Positions 36,710 through 45,470 of a stretch of DNA of 64,000 bases are shown here, piece after piece. How positions within the stretch are numbered: the stretch's first letter is position 1; each line of letters starts with the position of its first letter. Source of the stretch: Pseudomonadota bacterium (lineage in GTDB: Bacteria; Pseudomonadota; Alphaproteobacteria; Rhizobiales; Pleomorphomonadaceae). The notes beneath the pieces were generated by a model. It searched no databases and was not told where the DNA came from. It saw only the letters and a list, made by a program, of their open reading frames with translations. Made by a program: the position numbers and the translations under genes. The stretch spans positions 1 through 64,000 of the forward strand of contig JAEZHI010000032.1 in the NCBI GenBank assembly GCA_023436885.1. Direction: 5' to 3'.

Positions 36710-39424
36710 TCAGGAATTGACCGGTGTATCGACGGAGTAGACCCTAGGTTCCGGTGCCGGACGCTCGCCGTCAACCGACAGCCTGCCATTTTCAACGATG
36801 ATAACCCGGTCAAAGTAACTGGCCAAGGCCGAGTTGGTCAGCGTCCAGACCACCGCCGGCACGGGGTTTTTCCGCCGCGTCAGTGCGATGATGTCCTTGA
36901 CGATGCGCTCCTGCAGGCGTGGATCCGCACCGGCCAACGGACGATTGACAATGTAATACTCTGACTGACGAATCAACCCTCTGGCAAGATTGAGTTTCTG
37001 GCGTTGCAACTGGGTGAGCCGCCGGCCACCCGTCCCGATATTGAAGTCGACGCCGAGCCTCAGAACCTCGCCAAAGATGTCCATGTCAATCAGTACGCCG
37101 CGCAGAATATTCTGCAAGCGCTCGATGACGTCGGTTCGATTTTCCGACAGGCGGCCAAACAGCAGGTTATCTCGTAAGGTAGCCGCCACAGTGTGGTGAT
37201 CGGGATCGAACTTTTCAATGGCTGTCTGCAGATCGCCAGGCAGCCCGCTATGGAACGCTGCACGCGCCGCGACGATCCGCTCCTTGAGTTCGTCACTGAG
37301 CAGACCGAAGCGATAACGCGGTTCGATATAGGCAAAGGCAAGCCGCCCGATGATCCGCATGCGCTCTTCGTCGGTCGCCTCCTTGAAGCGGCGCTTGCCG
37401 AGCTGCTGCAGAAGCTGCTCGTAAGCGGGCAGCTCGTCGGCGGTCATGAAGCTCAACTGCTGGAAGAAAGGATGATCCTCCGGCAGATCGCCGAACAATT
37501 CGACGGTCGTCTTCAACATCTCCACGCCGAGATCGAACAGTGCCTCGGCAAGGCCGGTGCTGGCTAGGAGATCCCGGAAATATGGGTTGCTTCCGATCAT
37601 CGTTCCGAGCAGGGCCTGCCCGGTGATCATGCCGAACAACAGGTTTTCACTGATGGTCGCCGCGTCGTTATAGGCTTTTGGCTCGAAAGGAATGATGAGA
37701 TCTTCCAGCCCATGCTGCACGAGCGCCGCGCGATAGGCCCGGCGTATCTCGACGATCTTTTCGGCAAGCTTCGGATGAGTGTTTGGATCGACCTTGGAGT
37801 TCAGGGCAAACTCCAGGATATCCGGCGACAGCTGAACGCAGTCCATCACTTCGAGAATCATCGCCACGAGTTCATCCTCGGAGCTTACGCCGGCATTGGC
37901 GAGATCGATCCATGAATCGTTGAGATCGAAATCAGGATTGCCCGAATTATGCGCCTCGGTCTGTTCCCACTTGCGGCGCCTCACCTCCGAGGGATCGTCA
38001 TAGACTGCCGGTTGCTGCGGAGCATGCTTCAGGCTGTAGAGCAGATTGTCACCCAGCGACCCAGAAAAGAACCCCCCATCGGGACCGATATAGGTCATGC
38101 GTCGGCCGGTCACCGCCTCAGGGAGAAGCTGGAGGTTCTGCCCCCCAACCATCACACGTCCACCGCTCGGCCATGTCGCCCGTCCCAGCACCTCGGCAAG
38201 GGCATCGCCGCCGCCGCCAATGATGGCGCAGAGATCACCCACCTGAATCTGCAGGTTGGCCCCATCCAGCCGTGAAGTGCCACTGTCGTCGACCAACGTC
38301 ACGTTCTGAGCCACCAGCGGCGACTTGAGCGGTGCCGGCGGCGGCACGCTGACGGCCTGGACCGCCGGGTCGATCAGCTCTTCGGAGTAGAACTGGTCGA
38401 AAACCTGGGCGTACTTGACCTGGACATTCTGGCGAGCCTGATCCCAGTCGATCAGATCCTTGAGCGGTCCCGGTAGGTTGTCGTAGGCAGCAATGACGGC
38501 CACCAACTGACCGATGTCGAGATGCCCTGTAAGGGCAAGATACCCGCCGATGCTGTAGAAGAAGAACGGCGTCAGCGAAGCCAGGAAATTGTTGATGAAC
38601 TTGACCAGGAATTTCCACTGGTAGAGCTCGTAGCGAATCTTGAAGATATGTCCCAGCCGGTTGACGATGTCGGCACGCTCATAATTGGATGTATCATAGG
38701 CGTGGACGGAGCCGATGCTGTCGATGATCTCGCCGACGCGTCCTGACAATTCGCGCGCCGAAAGCTCGCGCTGCCGGCCGAGGATCAGCTGGCGCTTGCG
38801 CATCTTCGGGATGATGATCAGCTGGGTCGACACCAAGATGGTGGTGAACACACCCAGCGAGACGCTCTGGCTGAAAATAAACACCAAGGCGGTGAGCGCC
38901 TGGCCGCCCAGCATGGCCGGTTGCACGAAGGCATCACCGGTGAAATCGCCGAGCGGCTCGATCTCGTCTTTGATCATGCTGGCGATTTCAGCGTTCTTGA
39001 TGCGCTTGAAATGGTCGGGTGGAAAACGCAGCACCATGTCGACCAGTTCGAAGCGGACGCGGCGCAGCAGCCGCTCGCCTAGACGGCCCTTGTAGGTGTT
39101 GATGTAGAACTTGAAGAGGCCGTTGACGATAACCAGCAGCAGGAAAACACCGCTCAGCGCGATCAGCATACCGACGCGTTCGAGCTGGATTCCCTCGAAC
39201 AGCGTGATCTGGCCAATAAAGGGCAACGTGATCGTCAGGTGCATGAAGGGTTCGGTCGCCGTCGCGGTTTCGAAACCCGTTCCCTGGATCGGCCCGTTGA
39301 CAATCTGCTTGGGCAAATTGAGCGACAGGAAATAGGGAACCATCGAGAAGGCGACGACGGCCAGAATCCAGAACTGGTGGGACCGCGTGTGCTTCCAGAT
39401 GTATTTGGCCAGGCTGCGTTCCAT
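36710..39424 (-). CDS. ABC exporter-like protein with degenerate, split ATPase domain
   Basis: 904 residues. The membrane domain (about 1-345) has ABC_membrane helices near 19-38, 85-110, 172-207 and 280-315. The nucleotide-binding domain starts near 370, but every catalytic motif is lost: the P-loop reads IIGGGGDALAEVLGRA (402-416) with no GK(S/T), the signature reads RRLTQLQRQ (801-809) in place of LSGGQ, Walker B reads YYIVNRPLAGAD (823-834) with Asn and Arg for Asp and Glu, and the H-loop is TLTN. About 270 residues (470-740) are inserted between the Q-loop side and the signature side. It heads an operon with a cNMP-binding and an MBL-fold protein. ATP hydrolysis by this chain is unlikely. 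Confidence 0.8.
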   Translation of the reverse strand: MERSLAKYIWKHTRSHQFWILAVVAFSMVPYFLSLNLPKQIVNGPIQGTGFETATATEPFMHLTITLPFIGQITLFEGIQLERVGMLIALSGVFLLLVIVNGLFKFYINTYKGRLGERLLRRVRFELVDMVLRFPPDHFKRIKNAEIASMIKDEIEPLGDFTGDAFVQPAMLGGQALTALVFIFSQSVSLGVFTTILVSTQLIIIPKMRKRQLILGRQRELSARELSGRVGEIIDSIGSVHAYDTSNYERADIVNRLGHIFKIRYELYQWKFLVKFINNFLASLTPFFFYSIGGYLALTGHLDIGQLVAVIAAYDNLPGPLKDLIDWDQARQNVQVKYAQVFDQFYSEELIDPAVQAVSVPPPAPLKSPLVAQNVTLVDDSGTSRLDGANLQIQVGDLCAIIGGGGDALAEVLGRATWPSGGRVMVGGQNLQLLPEAVTGRRMTYIGPDGGFFSGSLGDNLLYSLKHAPQQPAVYDDPSEVRRRKWEQTEAHNSGNPDFDLNDSWIDLANAGVSSEDELVAMILEVMDCVQLSPDILEFALNSKVDPNTHPKLAEKIVEIRRAYRAALVQHGLEDLIIPFEPKAYNDAATISENLLFGMITGQALLGTMIGSNPYFRDLLASTGLAEALFDLGVEMLKTTVELFGDLPEDHPFFQQLSFMTADELPAYEQLLQQLGKRRFKEATDEERMRIIGRLAFAYIEPRYRFGLLSDELKERIVAARAAFHSGLPGDLQTAIEKFDPDHHTVAATLRDNLLFGRLSENRTDVIERLQNILRGVLIDMDIFGEVLRLGVDFNIGTGGRRLTQLQRQKLNLARGLIRQSEYYIVNRPLAGADPRLQERIVKDIIALTRRKNPVPAVVWTLTNSALASYFDRVIIVENGRLSVDGERPAPEPRVYSVDTPVNS

Positions 39425-39821
39425 AGGCTTTCTGGTCTCCGACTGATGCCCCGAGTCCTGCAAGACCGCCGGGCATTCCGCTCGCAATCATCTTGGCCGC
39501 CGAGCTTCCGAACTTGGGGCGCGGCGATCCTAAAACGCTGACACGCGCGGCTTATGCGCGCTGATATGAACTGGAAGTCCAGCCGATCGGCCGGTCCGGT
39601 GAGTCCTGACAAACCCAATCGCACAAGCTAAGGCCAAAGCAGTCCCTGCCCTAACGCTGCCTAGATCCGGGATGTCTGAAATTTCCGGGTCTCGGATGAC
39701 GTGTTCACGAACAAACCTCACGCGACCCTGAGTTTCGGGAGTTTGGCTCTGCATACCATCCTTTTCCCGATAGACACAACACGACCAAGGCCAGCTCGAT
39801 TTCCAGGAGACGCGGTTCTGT
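39425..39821. other. 397-bp spacer upstream of the ABC-like operon
   Basis: No gene or recognised RNA. It separates the three-gene glycosyltransferase run from the ABC-like operon on the minus strand, so it likely holds the latter's promoter. No strong promoter boxes or terminator with a T-run were found by eye. Confidence 0.4.
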
Positions 39822-41000
39822 TCAGCCCCTGGCGAAATCCGGAAAAGAGCCATGCATCAACCGGTGGCGCAAAAGATCGGCCGTATGTCGGGCACCGTCG
39901 AGCCTGAGCCCCCCGAATGCCTCGCTCGGCCGTTCACGCGCGAGCGCCTCCGCGACTGCAGCCGTCATCATCTCGGGTGTCAACGCATCTTCGAACAGCA
40001 CCTTTGCCAGGCCCATCCGTTCAAGACGGATCGCTCGCGTCGTCTGCTCGGTTTCACCGCCAGCAGCAAAGGGCACCAGGATCGCCCGGCAACCGGCGAC
40101 CAACACATCGCAGACCGTGTTGTAGCCAGCCTGCGACACGGAAAGACGCGCACCACTCAACAGACCGACGAAATCGGCACGAAACCGCTCCACCCGAACA
40201 TTGTCGGATGCCGAGGCCACGAGGTTGTCGAACTCACCCTGCGGCAGGTTGGGGCCGGCGATCAGACACCAGGTGAGCGATCGCGGCAGTGCTTGCGCGG
40301 CGGCAAGGCTTGCCTGCAAGACCTTGTGACCGACGGCGCCGCCACCAGCGGAAACAACGACATCAACCACATCGTCCGGCGCAGCTGATGGCGCCGGCGC
40401 CACAAGGCCGGTGTAGACTATCTTCCCAGCAATCTCGTCAGCCAGCGGGAAGGTGTCATCTAGCCTTACGAACGCGGGATCGCCGTGAACCAGCACCGCA
40501 TCGAAAAAGCTCTGTACCAGTTCAACACTCTCGCGATTGCGCTCGGGCTTGGTGTGAGCCTGAAGGATATCGCGCAGGGAGGTGACGACCAGCGGGCGCG
40601 GCTCGGAGGCCGCCGCTTCGGCCAAAAGGGCCTTCAATTCAAGCCGCACTTGGCGTCGGCCGAACGGATAGGCTTCGATGATGACGATCTCCGGCCGTAC
40701 GGTCCGGAAAGTCTGAAGCAGCACGTCGCGGCGCCGCTCCATGAAAGCGTCGTCCACGGGGTTGCCCTGAAGATCCTCCAACTGGGAGAATCCGGATTTC
40801 CCGGCCACCACGGGGGGCAGTTCCACATGGTGTGTCCCCGCCGCCGGAAAACCGACAACCGGAGCGCCGCCTGTTACCAGCGTCACGTCGAACTGAGCGG
40901 CCTTGAGGGCGGTGGCGATACGGCTTGCGCGCGCGAGATGACCGATGCCAAGCAGATGCTGGACATAGAAAAGCACACGCGTTGGATGATCGGTCGTCAC
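39822..41000 (-). CDS. Glycosyltransferase, MurG/MGT-like GT-B fold, GTG start
   Basis: 392 residues. The N-terminus RVLFYVQHLLGIGHLARASRIATAL has the G-x-GH-L acceptor loop of GT28/MGT-like enzymes and the C-terminal block LSVSQAGYNTVCDVLVAGCRAILVPFAAGGETEQTTRA is the donor-binding region. Its relative at 42273-43481 shares both blocks. GTG 41000 overlaps the previous gene's TGA, so translation is coupled; the open frame to 41243 is the overlap of that gene. Last of three glycosyltransferase genes. Confidence 0.8.
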   Translation of the reverse strand: MTTDHPTRVLFYVQHLLGIGHLARASRIATALKAAQFDVTLVTGGAPVVGFPAAGTHHVELPPVVAGKSGFSQLEDLQGNPVDDAFMERRRDVLLQTFRTVRPEIVIIEAYPFGRRQVRLELKALLAEAAASEPRPLVVTSLRDILQAHTKPERNRESVELVQSFFDAVLVHGDPAFVRLDDTFPLADEIAGKIVYTGLVAPAPSAAPDDVVDVVVSAGGGAVGHKVLQASLAAAQALPRSLTWCLIAGPNLPQGEFDNLVASASDNVRVERFRADFVGLLSGARLSVSQAGYNTVCDVLVAGCRAILVPFAAGGETEQTTRAIRLERMGLAKVLFEDALTPEMMTAAVAEALARERPSEAFGGLRLDGARHTADLLRHRLMHGSFPDFARG

Positions 41001-42265
41001 GACTTCGTCGTCTCCCAGGCACCGGTGAACAGCCGGCCGAGCAACGCGATGCTGCTCCGGTGATCGAATTCGGCGCGAACGCGCCGGTCGGCATTCGCCC
41101 CCAACTGTTGCCGCAGGCTCGGGTCCCGTATCCCCCGCTCCAGAGCGCGCGCCAGCGCTTCTGGATCGTCCGGTTCGACCAATAGCCCCGTTTCCCCGTC
41201 GGTGATCAATTCGACGATACCGGCGACACGGGTCGACACGCACGCCAACCCTTGGCTTGACGCTTCAACCAGCACGTTGGGAAGACCGTCGCGGTCGCCG
41301 TCGGCGGCAATGCGGCTGGCCAGAACGAACAGATCGGCCTGCTGATACTGGGCAAGCACGTCCTCCTGGGCCAGCGCTCCGCGCCACTCGATCCGCGAGG
41401 CGATACCAAGCCGCTTGGCCTCGGCCTTCAGCCCGGCAATGGCATCGCCCCCACCGATATGCACCAGCGACCAGTTGAGATCCGGAGGCAGACGCGCCAG
41501 AGCGGCGAGGAGCACATCGAGGCCCTTCTTGGCGACGGCGCGGCACACACAAAGCAGCTTGACCGGATCGCCAGGCGCCGAACCGTCGCGATCGGAGCGC
41601 GCACCGGTAAAAGGTGCGAAGCGGGCGAGATCGAGCCCATGGTAGCTGAGCCAGACGCGCCGATCGGACGCGTCCGTTTGGCCGATGAGTGACTTGAGTC
41701 GCCCATAGCCGGCGTCGTTGCAGGTTACCGTCCAGCGCGCAGCTTCGAGTTTGCCCTGCAGATCCCTGTCTCCCGACGTCCAGATGTCCTTGGCATGCGC
41801 CGAACAGGTCCATGGTATCCCGGTAAGAAGGCTCGCGTAGGCGGTGACAGAAGCAGGGGTATGAATGAAATGCGCGTGCAGCCAAGCTCCACCTTCCGGC
41901 CACTCCGCCGCCAACACAGCCGCCTGCCCGAACCGCCTGAAGCGGTTGCGGGAGACGTCATGCCTGAGATCCCGGAGGAAGGCCGAAAAAGCGCGACGGA
42001 AGCTCGGCCAGCGCCTAACCTTCCTTAGCGCCTTGAGCACGCGAAACGGCTCCTCGTGAAGGTACTCAGGTAGATAATGAACGGGCGCCTTGATCTCGTC
42101 ATGCACAGGGTGGCGCTTGCCATCGGTCGGCCGACGCATGGACACAAGGGTCAAATCAAAGCCGGCGAGCTCCAAGCCCCTGAGCTCCTGGGCGATGAAA
42201 GTTTCCGAAAGGCGCGGATATCCTTTGAGCACCACGACAATGCGGCGCGCGGAGGGAGACGTCAT
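40997..42265 (-). CDS. Glycosyltransferase family 4 (colanic-acid-type)
   Basis: 422 residues. VVVLKGYPRLSETFIAQELRGLELAGFDLTLVSMR is the start typical of WcaL-like exopolysaccharide GT4 enzymes. HAHFIHTPASVTAYASLLTGIPWTCSAHAKDIW and DRDGLPNVLVEASSQGLACVSTRVAGIVELITDGETGLLVEPDD complete the acceptor and donor halves. It adds a sugar to a growing repeat unit at the cytoplasmic face. It lies seven bp after the upstream transferase gene and overlaps the downstream one by four bases, which marks a tight operon. Confidence 0.88.
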   Translation of the reverse strand: MTSPSARRIVVVLKGYPRLSETFIAQELRGLELAGFDLTLVSMRRPTDGKRHPVHDEIKAPVHYLPEYLHEEPFRVLKALRKVRRWPSFRRAFSAFLRDLRHDVSRNRFRRFGQAAVLAAEWPEGGAWLHAHFIHTPASVTAYASLLTGIPWTCSAHAKDIWTSGDRDLQGKLEAARWTVTCNDAGYGRLKSLIGQTDASDRRVWLSYHGLDLARFAPFTGARSDRDGSAPGDPVKLLCVCRAVAKKGLDVLLAALARLPPDLNWSLVHIGGGDAIAGLKAEAKRLGIASRIEWRGALAQEDVLAQYQQADLFVLASRIAADGDRDGLPNVLVEASSQGLACVSTRVAGIVELITDGETGLLVEPDDPEALARALERGIRDPSLRQQLGANADRRVRAEFDHRSSIALLGRLFTGAWETTKS

Positions 42266-42272
42266 CTAGTTG

Positions 42273-43481
42273 TCAGCCTTTCGTCACCACTTCCAGCGGC
42301 ACATTCTCACTCGGCTTCAGCCAGCTTCCGACCACCTCGGCGATACGGGGGAGCCCTTCGAGTTTCAAAGGATCGGCGTTCTGAGAGGGAACCGGTCTGT
42401 TCGGCAAGGCACGGAGCGCGGCGGTCAGACGGGCTGGATTGGCCGCTTCGGTGGGCGTCAACATATCGACAAGCCCAAGCTCCGAGGCTCGACGGGCTCG
42501 GATGAGCTGCTCCTCGCGAGGCTCGGTTCGCGGAATCAGCAACGCTGGCTTGTCGAAGGACAGGATTTCACAAAACGTGTTGTAACCGCCCATGGCGACG
42601 ATAGCGCTGGCACCGTTCATCAGGTCTTCGAAGCGCGCCTCGAAATCGATCAGTTGCAGCTGCGGGATCTTCGCTGCCTTGCGCATCATCTTGCGCCGCG
42701 CCTTGGTCGGCATGTACGGGCCGAGCGCCACCAGGGCAGCCGGCAGATCAGGTGCGGAGAGATAGGCGTTGAGGATCGCTTCGACCATCTCCGCTCCGTC
42801 GCCGCCGCCGCCAGTCGTCACGAGAACATAGTCGCCCTTGGGGCGGCGCTCCGGGTCGACTTCGGCTGAGGCCCGCCTCTGAAGAAAGCCGACAAAGTCC
42901 ATGCGAGCCCTGACGGAGGCAGGGACATCCAGACCGGTCAGTGGGTCATAAAAGTCCTGGGAACCGTAAACCCAGATCTTGTCGTAGAAGCGATCGATCT
43001 TGTTCAGGATGTCGCGGCTTTCCCACTCCGCCTGGAGGAGATGCGGCGCGTCCATCACATCGCGCAGGCCGAGAACCAGCATGGTACCGCGCGTCTTCAG
43101 ATAGGCGAGCGTCGACTCGACCTCACCGCGCAGCCCCATGGGCTCCTTGTCGACGATAAAGATATCCGGAGCAAAGGCCTGGGCGGTCTGGCGAATGGTC
43201 GCGCGCCGCATGTCGAGCGTACGGTTGAGATCGATATGACTATCGAGGGACGTATACTCACCGTTCCGAAGCTTGATCACGCTCGGAATCTTCACGAAAT
43301 CGACGCGGGACCTATATTCGAAAGCGCCGGCGATCGTCGCGCCGGAAATGATGAGCACGTTGAGCCCGTGATAAGTCCCGACCAGCGAATGCGCGATTGC
43401 CCGACACCGCCTCAAATGCCCGAGCCCGAACGTGTCGTGACTATACATCAGGACGCGCGCGTCGCCCAAACGATCGGTCAT
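42273..43481 (-). CDS. Glycosyltransferase, MurG/MGT-like GT-B fold
   Basis: 402 residues. ARVLMYSHDTFGLGHLRRCRAIAHSL and ASAIVAMGGYNTFCEILSFDKPALLIPRTEPREEQLIRA are the acceptor-side G-x-GH-L loop and the donor-side G-G-Y-N-T block. VLVTTGGGGDGAEMV lies at the domain junction. It is a paralogue of the transferase at 39822. The start ATG 43481 has AAGG eight bases before it; a GTG at 43490 adds three residues. First gene of the three-transferase operon, 397 bp after the cyclase gene. Confidence 0.8.
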   Translation of the reverse strand: MTDRLGDARVLMYSHDTFGLGHLRRCRAIAHSLVGTYHGLNVLIISGATIAGAFEYRSRVDFVKIPSVIKLRNGEYTSLDSHIDLNRTLDMRRATIRQTAQAFAPDIFIVDKEPMGLRGEVESTLAYLKTRGTMLVLGLRDVMDAPHLLQAEWESRDILNKIDRFYDKIWVYGSQDFYDPLTGLDVPASVRARMDFVGFLQRRASAEVDPERRPKGDYVLVTTGGGGDGAEMVEAILNAYLSAPDLPAALVALGPYMPTKARRKMMRKAAKIPQLQLIDFEARFEDLMNGASAIVAMGGYNTFCEILSFDKPALLIPRTEPREEQLIRARRASELGLVDMLTPTEAANPARLTAALRALPNRPVPSQNADPLKLEGLPRIAEVVGSWLKPSENVPLEVVTKG

Positions 43482-43878
43482 GGATAACACCTTGCCTCAA
43501 CGGCGCGGCGGCACCCTGTCCCGGAGGGCGCGGCAGCATTGGTTTCAACGGCCACTTGGCAAGGCGACACTCGCATGCGGCAATGAACCTTTCAAGACCC
43601 GGTTCGTTCGTCCAATCAACGGGTTGGGGGAACAGCCAGCCGGCATGCACAGAATTGTTGTCTTGCTAAGTGGGATTCTTGGCACAATCCAGCTGTGGTA
43701 GAAACACGACCAAGATATCACCGCCCCTCGGATCCGGATACCGGCCGATTGGCTTTGTGCAAGGCTTCACTGCACACTGTTTGGTAAGTGAACTCCAAAT
43801 GTCACACTGGTGCGCTTGGCCACCAAGTGCGCATGAGCGGGGCTAGTTGAAATTTACGAGCCCCGCCCGGATGGAAGC
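43482..43878. other. 397-bp spacer between the cyclase and the transferase operon
   Basis: No gene. Close to the cyclase stop are two hairpins: GCGGGGCT / AGCCCCGC (43837-43844 with 43859-43866), a perfect 8-bp stem with a 14-base loop, and TGCGC-TTGG / CCAA-GTGCGCA around 43811-43833. No T-run follows on either strand, so factor-assisted termination of the cyclase message is the most one can say. Confidence 0.45.
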
Positions 43879-45243
43879 TCAGTCGGCCTGCTGCAAGGCA
43901 ATCGCGGAACTACCGAGCTTGGAGTTCTTGTAAAGGCGCATGAGTTCTTCCGCCTCGGAGAAGGTCTCCAGGGCAGCTTCCGTCGTAAAATCGAGGGACG
44001 GTATTTCCGCAATCTCGGCAGGCGACTTCACCGTCAGCGCCTCACTGACGCCACGCAACTTCTGTGCGCCGAGGTCAATCCACGAGCCGCCGCAATAGTC
44101 CGCGAATTCCTGGCTGGCAATGATCGGGCGCTCGTACTTCTTTGTAAGGGACTGAAGACGCTGGGCCTCGTTGACAGCTCGCCCGAACACGGAGAACGTC
44201 AGGCGATCCTTCAGCCCCACATTGCCGAACATCACGTTGCCGACGTGCAGCCCGATACCATGGGCAATCGGCTCCTTGCCCTTCTCGCGCCGCTCACGGT
44301 TGTACTCGCGCATGTTCGAAACACCCGCCAGTGCAGCCGCCATGGCCGCCTGGGCAGCCTCCTCGGAGGCTACATGATGCCGATCGCACGGATACACCGC
44401 GATGAAGCCATCGCCGATGAAGCTCAGGATTTCGCCGCCATTGCGATTGAAGGGAGCCGCTACCGCGTCGAAAAACCGGTTGAGCGTCTCGACATAAACC
44501 TGCCGGCCTTCCTTCTCCGCCAGCATGGTCGAGCGGCGCATGTCCGCCATCACGACAATGGCGCGGGTCACAGACGCATCGCCACGCCGCACCTGACCCG
44601 CCAAAACGCGCTCGCCGGCACTCTGGCCAAGATAGGTGTTGAGCATGTTGCCTGCCAACTGGCTGAGAACGGCCAGCTTGAAGGCAATCGCCATGCTGTT
44701 CTGCAACTGCATCAGACCGGCGATCATGCCCTCGGAAAAACCGCCGGGATTATCGGTCGACCAGGAACCAAGCATGCCGCGGCTCTCTTCCGTCCCGAAC
44801 GACTGCAGGAAGGCCATATAGTCGGTGGCACCGAGTTCCTTGAGATCCTCGAAAATCGGAAACTCATCGGCCGTGTCCGGACCGATCCGGCGGCGGAGGT
44901 GACCGAGGCCGAGGCTCACCAGATGATAATAGGGGCTACGCAGCATTCTGTCGCTGTACTGCCCGTCCTTGGGCTTGGTGAACGTCTCGGCCTTCACGCC
45001 CTTGCCGCGAAGCCAAGTAAAGCCGAGGGCATCGTAAAGCGGGTGTAACATCGAAATGCTCATGTGCACGCGGACCAGCGGCACACCGGCTGCGTTGAGA
45101 CGTTCGCAGACACCAGCAACCAGCGTTTCGAGAGGGGCGCCATTCATTGCCGATTGCGTCAACCACTCGGAAACTGCCTGCAGCAGCTTTTCGGAGACGT
45201 CGGCATGGGGTGAATTCATTATGATTTGCTCGTCACTGATCAT
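43879..45243 (-). CDS. Class III nucleotide cyclase with altered base-recognition residues
   Basis: 454 residues. An N-terminal domain of about 200 residues (no membrane helix) precedes a class III cyclase domain (about 225-395). The metal aspartates are kept, Asp234 in VVMADMRRST and Asp278 in FIGDGFIAVYP, as are the transition-state Asn358 and Arg362 in GRAVNEAQR. The adenine-selecting lysine before F-x-GD is Ser274 (EILSFIGDG) and the usual aspartate of GD-x-VN is Arg355. The product (cAMP, cGMP or other) therefore cannot be predicted. It may signal to the cNMP-binding protein 7 kb downstream. ATG 45243 or ATG 45219 could be the start. Confidence 0.83.
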   Translation of the reverse strand: MISDEQIIMNSPHADVSEKLLQAVSEWLTQSAMNGAPLETLVAGVCERLNAAGVPLVRVHMSISMLHPLYDALGFTWLRGKGVKAETFTKPKDGQYSDRMLRSPYYHLVSLGLGHLRRRIGPDTADEFPIFEDLKELGATDYMAFLQSFGTEESRGMLGSWSTDNPGGFSEGMIAGLMQLQNSMAIAFKLAVLSQLAGNMLNTYLGQSAGERVLAGQVRRGDASVTRAIVVMADMRRSTMLAEKEGRQVYVETLNRFFDAVAAPFNRNGGEILSFIGDGFIAVYPCDRHHVASEEAAQAAMAAALAGVSNMREYNRERREKGKEPIAHGIGLHVGNVMFGNVGLKDRLTFSVFGRAVNEAQRLQSLTKKYERPIIASQEFADYCGGSWIDLGAQKLRGVSEALTVKSPAEIAEIPSLDFTTEAALETFSEAEELMRLYKNSKLGSSAIALQQAD

Positions 45244-45470
45244 CGTTTTGGGAATCCGCTAGAGCTCGCCGACATGCCGGTGATGGACACGTCGACAGAA
45301 TTGCTCAATTCCCGTGGAAGCGGAATTGGCAATATTATAAGCATGGAGTCTGTTCTGGCCAGATGTTGCCTTAAGTCGGCTAAGCCCATAACCACGCGAC
45401 GTGATTGCGAAATTTGCAGGCGGGCGATTGATTTAATTGCGTATTTCGGCCAATTCTGGAGAAAATTACC

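Noticed and set aside
41001..41243. 81-codon extension of the minus-strand glycosyltransferase at 39822
   Set aside because: It overlaps the upstream GT4 gene, is Arg-rich, and the GTG at 41000 couples to that gene's stop.
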